Part shown: piece after piece, positions 17,912 to 26,305 of the stretch | Position numbering within the stretch: the first letter of the stretch is position 1 | Layout: each line of letters begins with the position of its first letter | DNA from: Calditrichia bacterium | Lineage (GTDB): Bacteria; Calditrichota; Calditrichia; Calditrichales; J004 | DNA length: 64,000 nucleotides | Direction of reading: 5' to 3' | Assembly: GCA_020635035.1 (NCBI GenBank) | Contig: JACKAO010000003.1 | Span: forward strand, 248,001-312,000 | The notes under the pieces: generated by a model | Databases searched by the model: none | The model's input: only the letters and a program-made list of their open reading frames with translations | What the model was told of the DNA's origin: nothing | Program-made: the position numbers and the translations under genes

Positions 17912-18205
17912 ATGTCATCTGGATATGAAAAGAAAGATGTTAGTGTTAAGGGAATTGTAGGAGGCACACTTACAATTGTTGTTATAATAGTTGTTTTTGT
18001 GGTCTTGTTGCGTGATTACTTCCTTTATAATGTTGAAAATGCAGTATACAACGAAGCAGCTGCTCCTTCACAGGAATTGGTTGAAATACGCCAATCAGCA
18101 GAAAAGCTTATTTCTCAATATGGTGTTATCGATAAGCAAAATGGAATCTATCAGATTCCGATTGACAGGGCTATGGAACTGGTCGTCGAAGATTACAATC
18201 GTTAA
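17912..18205 (+). CDS. Small single-helix membrane protein between act and cox genes
   Basis: A 97-residue protein with one membrane helix (about residues 17-38) and a soluble C-terminal part of about 55 residues. The C-terminal motif is QYGVIDKQNGIYQIPIDRAMELVVED. The pattern of a Tyr-Gly, Asp, and IP(I/V)DRAM(E/D)L occurs in small proteins next to cytochrome oxidase genes in many bacteria; the function is not known to me. The ATG at 17912 has AGG at 17903-17905 with six bases between, so the TTG at 17906 is not needed. It lies 15 bases after actF and just before a SCO gene, so a part in the assembly or contact of complex III and oxidase is a fair guess. Confidence 0.75.
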   Translation: MSSGYEKKDVSVKGIVGGTLTIVVIIVVFVVLLRDYFLYNVENAVYNEAAAPSQELVEIRQSAEKLISQYGVIDKQNGIYQIPIDRAMELVVEDYNR

Positions 18206-18215
18206 CCCCGGATTT

Positions 18216-19037
18216 ATGAGGTTATTCTTAATATTTTTATTTTTCATCAACGGAGCATATGCACAAAGAGTCCGTGATGATCTCTCCGAGTTAAAAAGAA
18301 TAAATGTAACAGAGAAACTGGGTAAGAATATACCCCTGGATGTTGACTTAATAAACGAGCAGGGGCAGGAAATAAAATTATCTGATTTTTTTAACAAAGA
18401 TGTACCGGTCATTTTTACTTTTGCTTATTATGAATGTCCGATGTTGTGTACCCAGGTATTAAATTCACTTTCATCAAGTATAAACAGGCTTGATTGGGAG
18501 TCAAAAGATAAGTACCAGGTTGTAACGGTTAGCATAGATTCAGGGGAGACAGCAGAGTCAGCTGTTCTTAAAAAAAAGATTTACGTCTCAACTCTTGATG
18601 ACTCAACTCTGCAATATAACTGGTCATTCTTAACAGCCAGACAAAGTTCAATCGATACTTTAACAAAGGCTTTAGGGTTTGAGTATTATTATATTGAAGA
18701 CAGAGACGAATTTGCACATCCTGCAGTCATTTTTGTGCTTTCTCCTGAAGGAAAAATAACACGCTATCTGTACGGTTTATATTATGAACCAAAGGATTTA
18801 AAATTAGCTCTTTTAGAAGCATCAAAAGGCCAGATAGGAAACACAATAGATAAATTGATTCTATATTGTTTTCATTATGATGAGACATCAAATACATATG
18901 TTTTATTTGCTCAAAATTTAATGCGTCTTGGTGGAATATTCACCATGATCATACTGGGATTATTTTTGGGCGGATTCTGGATGAGAGAAAAAAGAAAGAA
19001 AAAAAAGTCATTTCAAAATAATCTGCAAACCAACTAG
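18216..19037 (+). CDS. SCO1/SenC-type copper chaperone with C-terminal membrane anchor
   Basis: A 273-residue thioredoxin-fold protein for loading the CuA site of cytochrome oxidase. The signal peptide ends near MNGAYAQ-like residues (residues about 1-16: MRLFLIFLFFINGAYA). The copper-binding motif is CPMLC near residue 69, and the third ligand is His in DEFAHPAVIFVLSP. Unlike the usual N-terminally anchored SCO, this one carries a membrane helix at its C-terminus (RLGGIFTMIILGLFLGGFWM), followed by a Lys/Arg-rich tail. The open frame extends upstream to 17991, but that part overlaps the small protein gene and lacks meaning; the ATG at 18216 begins a proper signal peptide. It lies directly before coxB. 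Confidence 0.88.
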   Translation: MRLFLIFLFFINGAYAQRVRDDLSELKRINVTEKLGKNIPLDVDLINEQGQEIKLSDFFNKDVPVIFTFAYYECPMLCTQVLNSLSSSINRLDWESKDKYQVVTVSIDSGETAESAVLKKKIYVSTLDDSTLQYNWSFLTARQSSIDTLTKALGFEYYYIEDRDEFAHPAVIFVLSPEGKITRYLYGLYYEPKDLKLALLEASKGQIGNTIDKLILYCFHYDETSNTYVLFAQNLMRLGGIFTMIILGLFLGGFWMREKRKKKKSFQNNLQTN

Positions 19038-19058
19038 CATACAGAGGTAAAGACATAC

Positions 19059-19997
19059 ATGGATCCAAACGGAACTTTATTTTTCCCGGAACAAGGTTCA
19101 ACAATTGCTTCAGAAGTAGATCTTCTGTTTCATTTTGTTTTATATCTTTCCATTTTCTTCTTTATCCTGGTTACAGGCGGAAGTTTTTATTTCGCCTGGC
19201 GCTTCAGGAAAAAAGGGGAAGACCAGTTTACACCAAATATTTCACATAATACCAGTCTGGAGATATTTTGGACTGTAATACCCACTATCTTAGTTTTTAT
19301 CATTTTCATATGGGGTTTTAAAACGTATCTGAAAATGAATGTTACTCCGGCAAACTCGATGGAAGTTAACGTCACCGCTCAAAAATGGTTTTGGACTTTC
19401 GGATACAAAGAAGGAGCCACAACTACAAATGAGTTAGTTGTTCCTGTAAATAAGTCTGTTAAATTATTAATGTCATCACAGGATGTTATTCACAGTTTTT
19501 TTGTGCCGGCTTTCAGGGTTAAGATGGATGTTTTACCAAACCGATACACCAGCCTGTGGTTTGAAGCAACTAAAACAGGTGAATTTGATTTATTTTGTAC
19601 TGAGTATTGCGGAAAAGGCCATTCTGAAATGATTGGCAAAGTAAAGGTTTTGAGTGATGCAGAGTTTGCATCATGGCTCGCTTCGAGCAGCGGTCCTAGC
19701 GATCTTCCACCGGCAGAATATGGTAAGGAATTATACAAGAGCAAGGCATGTTTTACCTGCCATTCGATAGATGGAACACCCAGTGTTGGGCCTACATTTA
19801 AAGGTGTCTTTGGCAGAACTGAAGAACTTACAGATGGCAGTTCAATTACTGTTGACGAAAATTATATTCGTCATTCCATACTCGAACCGCAATCGCAGGT
19901 TGTTAAAGGTTTTCAGCCGGTTATGCCAACATATCAGGGTGTTTTAAACAGCCAGCAGATTGATGCTTTAATCGCATTTTTAAAAACAGTTAAGTAG
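19059..19997 (+). CDS. coxB: caa3-type cytochrome c oxidase subunit II with fused cytochrome c
   Basis: A 312-residue subunit II. Two N-terminal membrane helices (about residues 22-45 and 65-90) are followed by the cupredoxin domain. The CuA ligands are visible: His in SQDVIHSFFVPAFRVKMD and the set in FCTEYCGKGHSEM. A class I cytochrome c domain then starts near residue 222 with CFTCH and ends with the Met ligand in QPVMPTYQGV. This fusion defines a caa3 oxidase that takes electrons directly, matching the monoheme ActE upstream. The gene begins 21 bases after the SCO gene and is followed 12 bases later by coxA. Confidence 0.94.
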   Translation: MDPNGTLFFPEQGSTIASEVDLLFHFVLYLSIFFFILVTGGSFYFAWRFRKKGEDQFTPNISHNTSLEIFWTVIPTILVFIIFIWGFKTYLKMNVTPANSMEVNVTAQKWFWTFGYKEGATTTNELVVPVNKSVKLLMSSQDVIHSFFVPAFRVKMDVLPNRYTSLWFEATKTGEFDLFCTEYCGKGHSEMIGKVKVLSDAEFASWLASSSGPSDLPPAEYGKELYKSKACFTCHSIDGTPSVGPTFKGVFGRTEELTDGSSITVDENYIRHSILEPQSQVVKGFQPVMPTYQGVLNSQQIDALIAFLKTVK

Positions 19998-20009
19998 AGA
20001 GAGAATTTT

Positions 20010-21665
20010 ATGAGTGTTGCACAGGGAGTTAATTATTTAAACGAAGATAAAAGCTTAAAATCGTGGTTATTTACCTTAGATCATAAGCGTATTGGAGTTA
20101 TGTATCTGTTTGGTGTAATGACCATGTTTTTATTAGGCGGTATTTTTGCAATCTTAATCCGGCTGGAATTGCTTGCCCCGGGACCTGATTTAATGACAGC
20201 AGATACCTACAACCAGATGTTTACATTACACGGCGCAATAATGATCTTTCTTTTTATTATTCCTGCGATTCCTGCCGCGCTGGGTAATTTTGTTCTGCCT
20301 TTAATGATTGGTGCAAAAGACGTTGCCTTTCCGAGATTAAATCTTGCAAGCTGGTATGTTTACTTGTTGGGTGCAGGTTTTGCATTGTTTTCAATGCTTG
20401 CCGGAGCTGCGGATACCGGTTGGACATTCTATACACCATACAGTACAACAACTTCAACTTCAGTAATTTCGATGACAATGGCAGCATTTATTCTTGGGTT
20501 TTCTTCGATATTCACCGGTGTAAATTTTATAGCAACAATCCATAAGCTGCGCGCACCAGGAATGACCTGGTTTAAAATGCCGCTTATGATTTGGGCGCTT
20601 TATGCTACTGCAGTAATCCAGATACTTGCAACCCCTGTTCTTGGAATTACTCTGGTTTTACTGGTGCTTGAAAAAGCGTTTGGTATAGGTATTTTTGATC
20701 CTGCTATGGGTGGTGATCCGGTATTATTTCAGCATTTTTTCTGGTTTTATTCTCACCCAGCTGTATATATCATGGTACTTCCGGGAATGGGTATTATCAG
20801 CGAACTGATAGCTACTTTTTCCAAGAAAAAAATATTTGGTTATAAATTAATTGCTTATTCAAGTGTCGCTATAGCACTCATCAGCTTTTTAGTATGGGGT
20901 CACCATATGTTCACAAGCGGTCAGTCCGAACTTGCTGCCATGGTGTTTTCATTCCTTACATTTTTTGTTGGGATTCCATCCGGTGTAAAAATGTTTAATT
21001 GGCTGGCTACCATGTATAAGGGTAGAATTTCATTTGAAGCGCCGATGCTTTGGGCGCTATCTTTCATGTTCCTTTTTGCCATTGGTGGTTTTACAGGGAT
21101 AATGCTGGGTGCGATATCACTTGACATTCATTTTCATGATACATATTTCGTAGTGGCCCATTTCCATTATGTAATGATGGGTGGAACAGTTGTTGCCTTT
21201 TTTGGCGGATTGCACTACTGGTGGCCTAAAATCTGGGGTCGTATGTATAATGAAACCCTGGCGAAGATTTCTGTTATATTAGTTTTCATAGGTTTTAATA
21301 TGACATTTTTTACTCAGTTTATACTGGGTTCACAGGGGATGCCTCGTAGATATTTTAATTATCTTGACCAATATCAGCCATTACATGCGTTTTCATCTTA
21401 TGGATCCTGGGTTTTGGGTCTTGGATTTATCATCATGGCTTTTTACCTGATTCACTCATTGTTCAGGGGCAAGAAAGCACCGGATAATCCCTGGGGAGCG
21501 CTGACCCTTGAATGGCAGACATCATCACCGCCATCACATCATAATTTTGATGAAATACCTGATCTCGATCACGATCCTTATGATTATGATAAGCTTATGG
21601 TAGTTGATGATAAATTAATTAGAAAGAATGGTCAATCTGAAAAAAAGGAAACAACGGTTAATTAA
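20010..21665 (+). CDS. coxA: Cytochrome c oxidase subunit I, A2-type
   Basis: A 551-residue heme-copper oxidase catalytic subunit with about 12 helices. Heme and CuB ligands are visible: His in FTLHGAIMIFLF, the HPAVY pair, the His-His in WGHHMF, and the FHDTYFVVAHFHYVM segment. Helix VI reads FYSHPAVYIMVLPG: the Glu of A1 oxidases is missing and YS takes its place, the mark of A2-type enzymes such as the Rhodothermus and Thermus caa3 oxidases. The C-terminal 50 residues are acidic and His-rich and probably cytosolic. ATG preceded by GAGAGA. It reduces O2 to water while pumping protons. Confidence 0.95.
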   Translation: MSVAQGVNYLNEDKSLKSWLFTLDHKRIGVMYLFGVMTMFLLGGIFAILIRLELLAPGPDLMTADTYNQMFTLHGAIMIFLFIIPAIPAALGNFVLPLMIGAKDVAFPRLNLASWYVYLLGAGFALFSMLAGAADTGWTFYTPYSTTTSTSVISMTMAAFILGFSSIFTGVNFIATIHKLRAPGMTWFKMPLMIWALYATAVIQILATPVLGITLVLLVLEKAFGIGIFDPAMGGDPVLFQHFFWFYSHPAVYIMVLPGMGIISELIATFSKKKIFGYKLIAYSSVAIALISFLVWGHHMFTSGQSELAAMVFSFLTFFVGIPSGVKMFNWLATMYKGRISFEAPMLWALSFMFLFAIGGFTGIMLGAISLDIHFHDTYFVVAHFHYVMMGGTVVAFFGGLHYWWPKIWGRMYNETLAKISVILVFIGFNMTFFTQFILGSQGMPRRYFNYLDQYQPLHAFSSYGSWVLGLGFIIMAFYLIHSLFRGKKAPDNPWGALTLEWQTSSPPSHHNFDEIPDLDHDPYDYDKLMVVDDKLIRKNGQSEKKETTVN

Positions 21666-21689
21666 ACCGGAATAACCAACGAGAGGTAT

Positions 21690-22334
21690 ATGGAACACGC
21701 AGAACATCCAAAATTTTTACAGCATCATTTTACAGATGCTGAACAACAAGCTGAATCAGCAAAACTTGGTATGTGGATTTTCCTGCTTACTGAAATATTG
21801 TTATTTGGTGGACTATTTGTTTTTTATGCAATATTTCGCAGCTGGCATCCGGATATGTTTTATGAAGCACATAAAGTTCTCAGCGTACCGCTGGGTACTT
21901 TAAATACTTTTGTGCTTATTACCAGTTCGCTTACAATGGCTTTGTCAATCCGCGCAATGCAGCTCAATAACAGAAAACAGACAATCTGGTATCTTGTTGC
22001 TACTTTGCTATTAGCTGCAACATTTTTAGTGGTTAAGTATTTTGAATATCACCATAAATTTGAACTTGGACAATTGCCAGGAAGATTTTACACCTATGAA
22101 GGTATCAATGCAGTTAACCCACACATTTTCTTTAGTGTATATTTTACCATGACAGGATTGCACGGAATCCATGTATTGATTGGAATGATTGTAATAACCT
22201 GGGTGCTGGTTCGTACAATTAAGAATGATTTTTCATCCGAGTATTATACGCCGATTGAAATGACAGGTTTGTATTGGCACCTTGTTGACCTTATCTGGAT
22301 TTTCTTATTCCCACTTTTATATTTGATAGGATAG
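21690..22334 (+). CDS. coxC: Cytochrome c oxidase subunit III
   Basis: A 214-residue subunit III with about five helices, fitting the short bacterial form (seven-helix forms have about 260). KLGMWIFLLTEILLFGGLFVFYAIFR at the start and the FTMTGLHGIHVLIGMI segment with the HGxHVxxG motif are characteristic. The final YWHLVDLIWIFLFPLLYL is the family's C-terminal signature. A GAGAGGTAT ribosome site precedes the ATG. It is placed between coxA and the small subunit IV gene, with three bases between. Confidence 0.95.
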   Translation: MEHAEHPKFLQHHFTDAEQQAESAKLGMWIFLLTEILLFGGLFVFYAIFRSWHPDMFYEAHKVLSVPLGTLNTFVLITSSLTMALSIRAMQLNNRKQTIWYLVATLLLAATFLVVKYFEYHHKFELGQLPGRFYTYEGINAVNPHIFFSVYFTMTGLHGIHVLIGMIVITWVLVRTIKNDFSSEYYTPIEMTGLYWHLVDLIWIFLFPLLYLIG

Positions 22335-22337
22335 ATT

Positions 22338-22697
22338 ATGTCTGAACATACACAATCAAATCACCATATTTTACCCTTAAAAGTATACTTAGGTATTGCC
22401 GGGGCACTGTTTGTTTTAACTATTATTACAGTTGCAGTTTCTTTTTTTCATTTTGGTGAACTGAATATTATTGTTGCATTGCTGATTGCAGCTACTAAAG
22501 GGACTTTAGTTGCCTTATATTTTATGCATCTTAAGTATGATAATAAATTGTATATGACTATCTTTGTATTATCATTAATATTTCTGGCAATTTTCCTTGG
22601 CTTTACCATGCTGGATACAAATTTCCGTGGTGAAATAGATGTATCGGAAGGTCCGCCCATTGATCAGAATGCCATAATTTATGAGCAGCAAAAGTAA
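22338..22697 (+). CDS. coxD: Cytochrome c oxidase subunit IV
   Basis: A 119-residue small subunit with three membrane helices. The segment AATKGTLVALYFMHLKYDNK is the hallmark of bacterial COX4/CtaF-type subunits. A periplasmic or cytosolic tail of about 25 residues follows the last helix. The gene is the last of the block: a strong intrinsic terminator begins eight bases after the stop. It stabilises CuB binding in related oxidases by family knowledge. Confidence 0.9.
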   Translation: MSEHTQSNHHILPLKVYLGIAGALFVLTIITVAVSFFHFGELNIIVALLIAATKGTLVALYFMHLKYDNKLYMTIFVLSLIFLAIFLGFTMLDTNFRGEIDVSEGPPIDQNAIIYEQQK

Positions 22698-22704
22698 GTG
22701 TTTT

Positions 22705-22730
22705 AAGCCGATGAAATCATCGGCTTTTTT
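22705..22730 (+). terminator. Intrinsic terminator of the act-cox operon
   Basis: AAGCCGATG at 22705-22713 pairs perfectly with CATCGGCTT at 22718-22726 around the loop AAAT, and a run of T follows. It lies just after coxD and ends the respiratory transcript. The second SCO gene beyond it has its own GAGG ribosome site and probably its own promoter. Confidence 0.85.
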
Positions 22731-22767
22731 ATTATATTTGTAAAACAACATTTAAATGAGGCATATA

Positions 22768-23340
22768 ATGAAAAAACTAATTCCGGCACTTATTCTTTTG
22801 GTATTAATGATTAGTGCAGTATTTATTGCGCAATCGTATTTAAATAGAAAAGAAATTCCAAAGCTCTATTCTGTTCCGGATTTTTCCTTTGAAACATATA
22901 AAGGTGAAGCTTTCAATAATAGTAATTTTAGTAATAAAATTTCTGTTGTTGATTTTATATTTACTAATTGTCCCGGACTATGCCCGGCAATGAGCCGAAA
23001 ATTAGCATCCTTATATGATGACTATTCAGGTGAAGATAAAATTCAGTTTGTAAGCTTTAGTGTTGATCCGGCACGTGATTCGGTTCAGGCTCTTCAGGAT
23101 TACGCAGATCGTTGGGGAGTAAATGACCAGCGCTGGCAGTTCATTCGGACAGATAAACAGGGTATAGATTCACTATATGAAAATGGATTTAAACTTGGTG
23201 GCGAACTGCCACATGGACATAGCGCTTCTTTGGTACTTGTAGATAATAACGGAGTCATTCGCGGGTATTACAATTATGATGATGATGCAGCTATTGAACA
23301 AATGAAGAAAGATCTGGAAACATTAGCGGGAAATATCTAA
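22768..23340 (+). CDS. SCO1/SenC family copper chaperone, N-terminally anchored
   Basis: A 190-residue protein of the usual SCO layout: an N-terminal membrane helix (about residues 4-24) and a thioredoxin fold. The copper motif is CPGLC in FIFTNCPGLCPAMS, and the distal His is in LPHGHSASLVLVD. It should deliver copper to CuA, or act as a thiol reductant for it. I use the ATG at 22768, six bases after GAGG; an ATG at 22756 lies too close to that site. It begins a second small operon with the DUF420 gene and pyrD, directly adjoining in sequence. Confidence 0.9.
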   Translation: MKKLIPALILLVLMISAVFIAQSYLNRKEIPKLYSVPDFSFETYKGEAFNNSNFSNKISVVDFIFTNCPGLCPAMSRKLASLYDDYSGEDKIQFVSFSVDPARDSVQALQDYADRWGVNDQRWQFIRTDKQGIDSLYENGFKLGGELPHGHSASLVLVDNNGVIRGYYNYDDDAAIEQMKKDLETLAGNI

Positions 23341-23754
23341 ATGACATATCAGGACCTTCCAACATTAAATGCATTTTTAAATGGGATAAGCGCAATTTTC
23401 CTGTTAGCAGGTTATGTAAATATTAAAAAAGGAAGACGTGAAACTCATAAGCATTTTATGATAGCTGCCCTTAGTACATCAGCATTATTTTTAATCTCCT
23501 ATGTTATTTACCATTACCAGGTAGGATCGGTACCTTATCCCTATCATGATTGGACACGTCCGGTATATTTTATCATTTTGATTCCACATGTAATTCTAGC
23601 TGCACTTAATGTACCGTTCATAATCTTGCTAGTGACATTTGCATTTAAACAGAATTTTCAAAAGCATAAAAAACTGGCACGGTGGGTATGGCCGGTCTGG
23701 ATGTTCGTTTCAGTTACGGGAGTTATAATTTACCTTATGCTCTATATCTTCTAA
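23341..23754 (+). CDS. DUF420 membrane protein (CtaM/YozB-like)
   Basis: A 137-residue protein with four membrane helices. It has the His set typical of DUF420: THKHFMIAAL, YHDWTRP, IPHVILAALN and KHKKLARW. Relatives in Firmicutes (CtaM in Staphylococcus) are needed for maturation of aa3-type oxidase. Placement straight after a SCO gene and behind the oxidase block supports the same role here. It starts on the base after the SCO stop and pyrD begins one base after its own stop, so the three are coupled. Confidence 0.85.
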   Translation: MTYQDLPTLNAFLNGISAIFLLAGYVNIKKGRRETHKHFMIAALSTSALFLISYVIYHYQVGSVPYPYHDWTRPVYFIILIPHVILAALNVPFIILLVTFAFKQNFQKHKKLARWVWPVWMFVSVTGVIIYLMLYIF

Positions 23755-23755
23755 T

Positions 23756-24769
23756 ATGTTTTATAAAAAATTGATCCGCCCGCTTTTATTTAGTGTTGAT
23801 CCTGAAGTAATTCACGAAACTGCACTAGCTGGATTAAATAATTTTTTATTTCAGACTCTCTTTAAAATCGTTTGCCAACAGAAAACAACAATTAAAAAAA
23901 CTGTTTTTGGAATTGATTTTCCAAATCCTGTGGGCCTTGCAGCCGGATTTGATAAAGATGCTGCTGCAATTGATGGATTTGCTTCAATGGGATTTGGTTT
24001 TATTGAAATAGGTACTGTTACGCCAAATGGCCAACCGGGAAATCCTAAACACCGTTTGTTTAGATTACCACAGGACCAGGCTCTTATAAATCGTATGGGA
24101 TTTAATAACAGGGGTGTCGAACAGGTTGTTGAGAATATTAAAAAAAGGCGATCAGAAGTGATAATAGGCGGTAACATTGGAAAAAATAAAATCACTTCTA
24201 ATGAAAAGGCTGTTGATGATTATCTTAAATGCTTTAACGCTCTTTATAACCATGTCGATTATTTTGTAGTAAATGTAAGTTCGCCAAATACCCCGGGTCT
24301 GCGGGAATTGCAGGAAAAGAAGCCGCTTATGGAAATCCTTAACAGGCTTCAGGAACAGAATCATAAAAAGCAGAGAACAAAACCAATTCTCTTAAAAATT
24401 GCACCTGATATCACTGATTCTCAGCTGGATGACATTGTAGCAATAATAGAAGAAACAAAATCGGATGGGATTGTCGCAACAAACACGACAATCTCTCGAA
24501 GCAACTTGAGTACGAGTACTGAAAAAGTTGAAACGATGGGGGCTGGAGGCTTAAGCGGTGCCCCGTTAAAAAAACGTTCTACAGAAATTATCCAAAAGAT
24601 TAAATCAAGAAGCAAAATGCCTGTTATTGGTGTCGGCGGGATTATGTCCCCTGAAGATGCGCTGGAAAAAATAAAAGCCGGTGCAGACCTTATCCAGATC
24701 TATACCGGCTTTATATACGAAGGGCCGCTTCTCGTTAAGCGGATAAATCGTTACTTATGTGATAATTAA
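23756..24769 (+). CDS. pyrD: Dihydroorotate dehydrogenase (quinone), class 2
   Basis: A 337-residue FMN enzyme that oxidises dihydroorotate to orotate in pyrimidine synthesis and passes electrons to quinone. An N-terminal amphipathic extension (YKKLIRPLLFSVDPEVIHETAL) is typical of class 2 membrane-bound forms. FMN/substrate stretches include GLAAGFDKDA, NRMGFNNRG, the catalytic Ser region VNVSSPNTPGLR, TNTT and GVGGI. The length equals E. coli PyrD (336). It sits in an oxidase-assembly operon, fitting a quinone-reducing enzyme, but the link may be accidental. It converges on the FNR gene with only one base between. Confidence 0.95.
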   Translation: MFYKKLIRPLLFSVDPEVIHETALAGLNNFLFQTLFKIVCQQKTTIKKTVFGIDFPNPVGLAAGFDKDAAAIDGFASMGFGFIEIGTVTPNGQPGNPKHRLFRLPQDQALINRMGFNNRGVEQVVENIKKRRSEVIIGGNIGKNKITSNEKAVDDYLKCFNALYNHVDYFVVNVSSPNTPGLRELQEKKPLMEILNRLQEQNHKKQRTKPILLKIAPDITDSQLDDIVAIIEETKSDGIVATNTTISRSNLSTSTEKVETMGAGGLSGAPLKKRSTEIIQKIKSRSKMPVIGVGGIMSPEDALEKIKAGADLIQIYTGFIYEGPLLVKRINRYLCDN

Positions 24770-24770
24770 A

Positions 24771-25631
24771 CTAATAAATAATTTCAACCCAGCGTTTACC
24801 AGCCATAAGTTCCGCTTTGCGGTTTTCCCATTTTTCCTTTGATCCGAGCATATTGATAAAAGCTTTATCCAGCAGATCGCGGATCTTTTCATGACCAGCT
24901 ACAAATACATGCGTGTTTGATTTTTCGAGCATGTTTAAAATCTCTTCTGAGCGCTGTTCAAGTGCATAATCAAGAGCAATAGGATCAGACCAGTGCGGAC
25001 GCGGACTTAACGCCTGGAAGGCTTTAAAAGTATCTTCATCGTAATAATTAGTAAGATCGTTGTTTTTATCATTCATATATATAAGTTCAAGACCGCTGCG
25101 TGCACCGTAGAACAAGCGAACTTTACCTTTCCAATCTTTAAGATCGGTGTAAATATGTTTTACCAAAGCTCTGAAAGGTGCAATACCGGTTCCTAAACCA
25201 ATAAGCAGTAAATCAGAGCTTTTATCTTCAGGAATCGTAAACGGTAACCCAAACGGGCCAGTAATCGTGATTTCATCGCCTTCTTTACGATCGCATAAAA
25301 AGTTCGATGCAATACCGTTGTATATTTCACCGCTATAATCATCAATATATGAACAGCGTTTTACAAGAATTTTTACCTGTGGATTTTTCTTGCCATTCTT
25401 CTTAGGTAAATCTGCAACACTGTATAATCTGTGATGAAAGGAATTGCCAAATTCCTGTTGTCCTTTAACCAAAACACCTATGCTTTGTCCAACCTTGAAT
25501 TCAAAATCAGGACGGTCGATTTCAAGAACCAGTTCCCTAACTTCTTCCGTACCTTCGGGACTGAGTCTATCTGATTTTTTTACCCAGGCTTTGTATTGGT
25601 GTTCAACATCGTAATCTGCCAATCGAGCCAT
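24771..25631 (-). CDS. Plant-type ferredoxin-NADP+ reductase
   Basis: A 286-residue FAD protein. The FAD motif is RLYSVA, with the next part around GIASNFLCDRKEGDEITITGP; the NADP site is LLIGLGTGIAPFRA, with FYGARS following. The end VEIIY places an aromatic Tyr at the C-terminus, as in plant-type FNR where it stacks on the flavin. It would move electrons between ferredoxin and NADP(H). It follows the Rnf operon on the same strand after 92 bases, so reduced ferredoxin from the pyruvate oxidoreductase could feed NADPH here as well as NADH through Rnf. The ATG at 25631 has a perfect GGAGG; an upstream in-frame TTG is rejected. Confidence 0.85.
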   Translation of the reverse strand: MARLADYDVEHQYKAWVKKSDRLSPEGTEEVRELVLEIDRPDFEFKVGQSIGVLVKGQQEFGNSFHHRLYSVADLPKKNGKKNPQVKILVKRCSYIDDYSGEIYNGIASNFLCDRKEGDEITITGPFGLPFTIPEDKSSDLLLIGLGTGIAPFRALVKHIYTDLKDWKGKVRLFYGARSGLELIYMNDKNNDLTNYYDEDTFKAFQALSPRPHWSDPIALDYALEQRSEEILNMLEKSNTHVFVAGHEKIRDLLDKAFINMLGSKEKWENRKAELMAGKRWVEIIY

Positions 25632-25723
25632 TATTACCTCCAATTATTTCTATAAAATTTAAATAATAAACGTATCTTTTAAAATGTTTTTAAAATAAAT
25701 AAACCATTCAATAGTATAATTAA

Positions 25724-26305
25724 TCAACCGCCTAATCCAGCAAATCCCATAAAGGTTAGCGAAAGAATACCTGCAATTAGCAGCGTAATAGCTGTGCCCT
25801 TTGCAACATTCGGAACATCAGCCAAATCCAGTTGTTCTCTCAACCCGGCCATCAAGACCAGTGCGAGAGTAAAACCAAGTCCGGCACCTAAAGCATAGAC
25901 AAAACTTTGAACAAAACCATAACCTTTGCTTGTCTGGAAAAGTGCCAGTCCTAAGATAGCACAATTCGTTGTAATCAACGGCAGAAAAATACCAAGGGCT
26001 CTGAACAAAGCCGGGCTGATTTTTTTTATAAACATTTCTACCAGTTGCACAGTGGATGCAATTACAACAATGTAAGATATCAACTGCAGGAAAGGTGCAT
26101 CGATAGCAACAAGAAGTGCGTGAATGCCATACGCGCTCATTGAGCTGATCAGCATAACAAAAGTGACTGCACCACCCATGCGGGATGCGGTTTCAAGTTT
26201 TCCTGATACACCTAAAAAAGGACAAATGCCTAAAAAGTAAGCCAGGACAAAATTGTTTATTAAACTGGCATTAATAAATATATACCATAAAGAATCTGCG
26301 TTCAT
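25724..26305 (-). CDS. rnfA: Rnf complex subunit RnfA
   Basis: A 193-residue membrane subunit with six helices, forming with RnfE the pseudo-symmetric core of the ion-pumping ferredoxin:NAD+ oxidoreductase. NNFVLAYFLGICPFLGVS at the start and PLITTNCAILGLAL in the middle hold the conserved Cys residues that in solved complexes bind an intramembrane [2Fe-2S] cluster with RnfE. The start overlaps the rnfE stop (ATGA). It is the last rnf gene of this operon. Confidence 0.94.
   Translation of the reverse strand: MNADSLWYIFINASLINNFVLAYFLGICPFLGVSGKLETASRMGGAVTFVMLISSMSAYGIHALLVAIDAPFLQLISYIVVIASTVQLVEMFIKKISPALFRALGIFLPLITTNCAILGLALFQTSKGYGFVQSFVYALGAGLGFTLALVLMAGLREQLDLADVPNVAKGTAITLLIAGILSLTFMGFAGLGG

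Noticed and set aside
17991..18215. Upstream extension of the SCO reading frame
   Set aside because: It overlaps the small membrane protein gene in another frame and would hide the signal peptide that begins at 18216.
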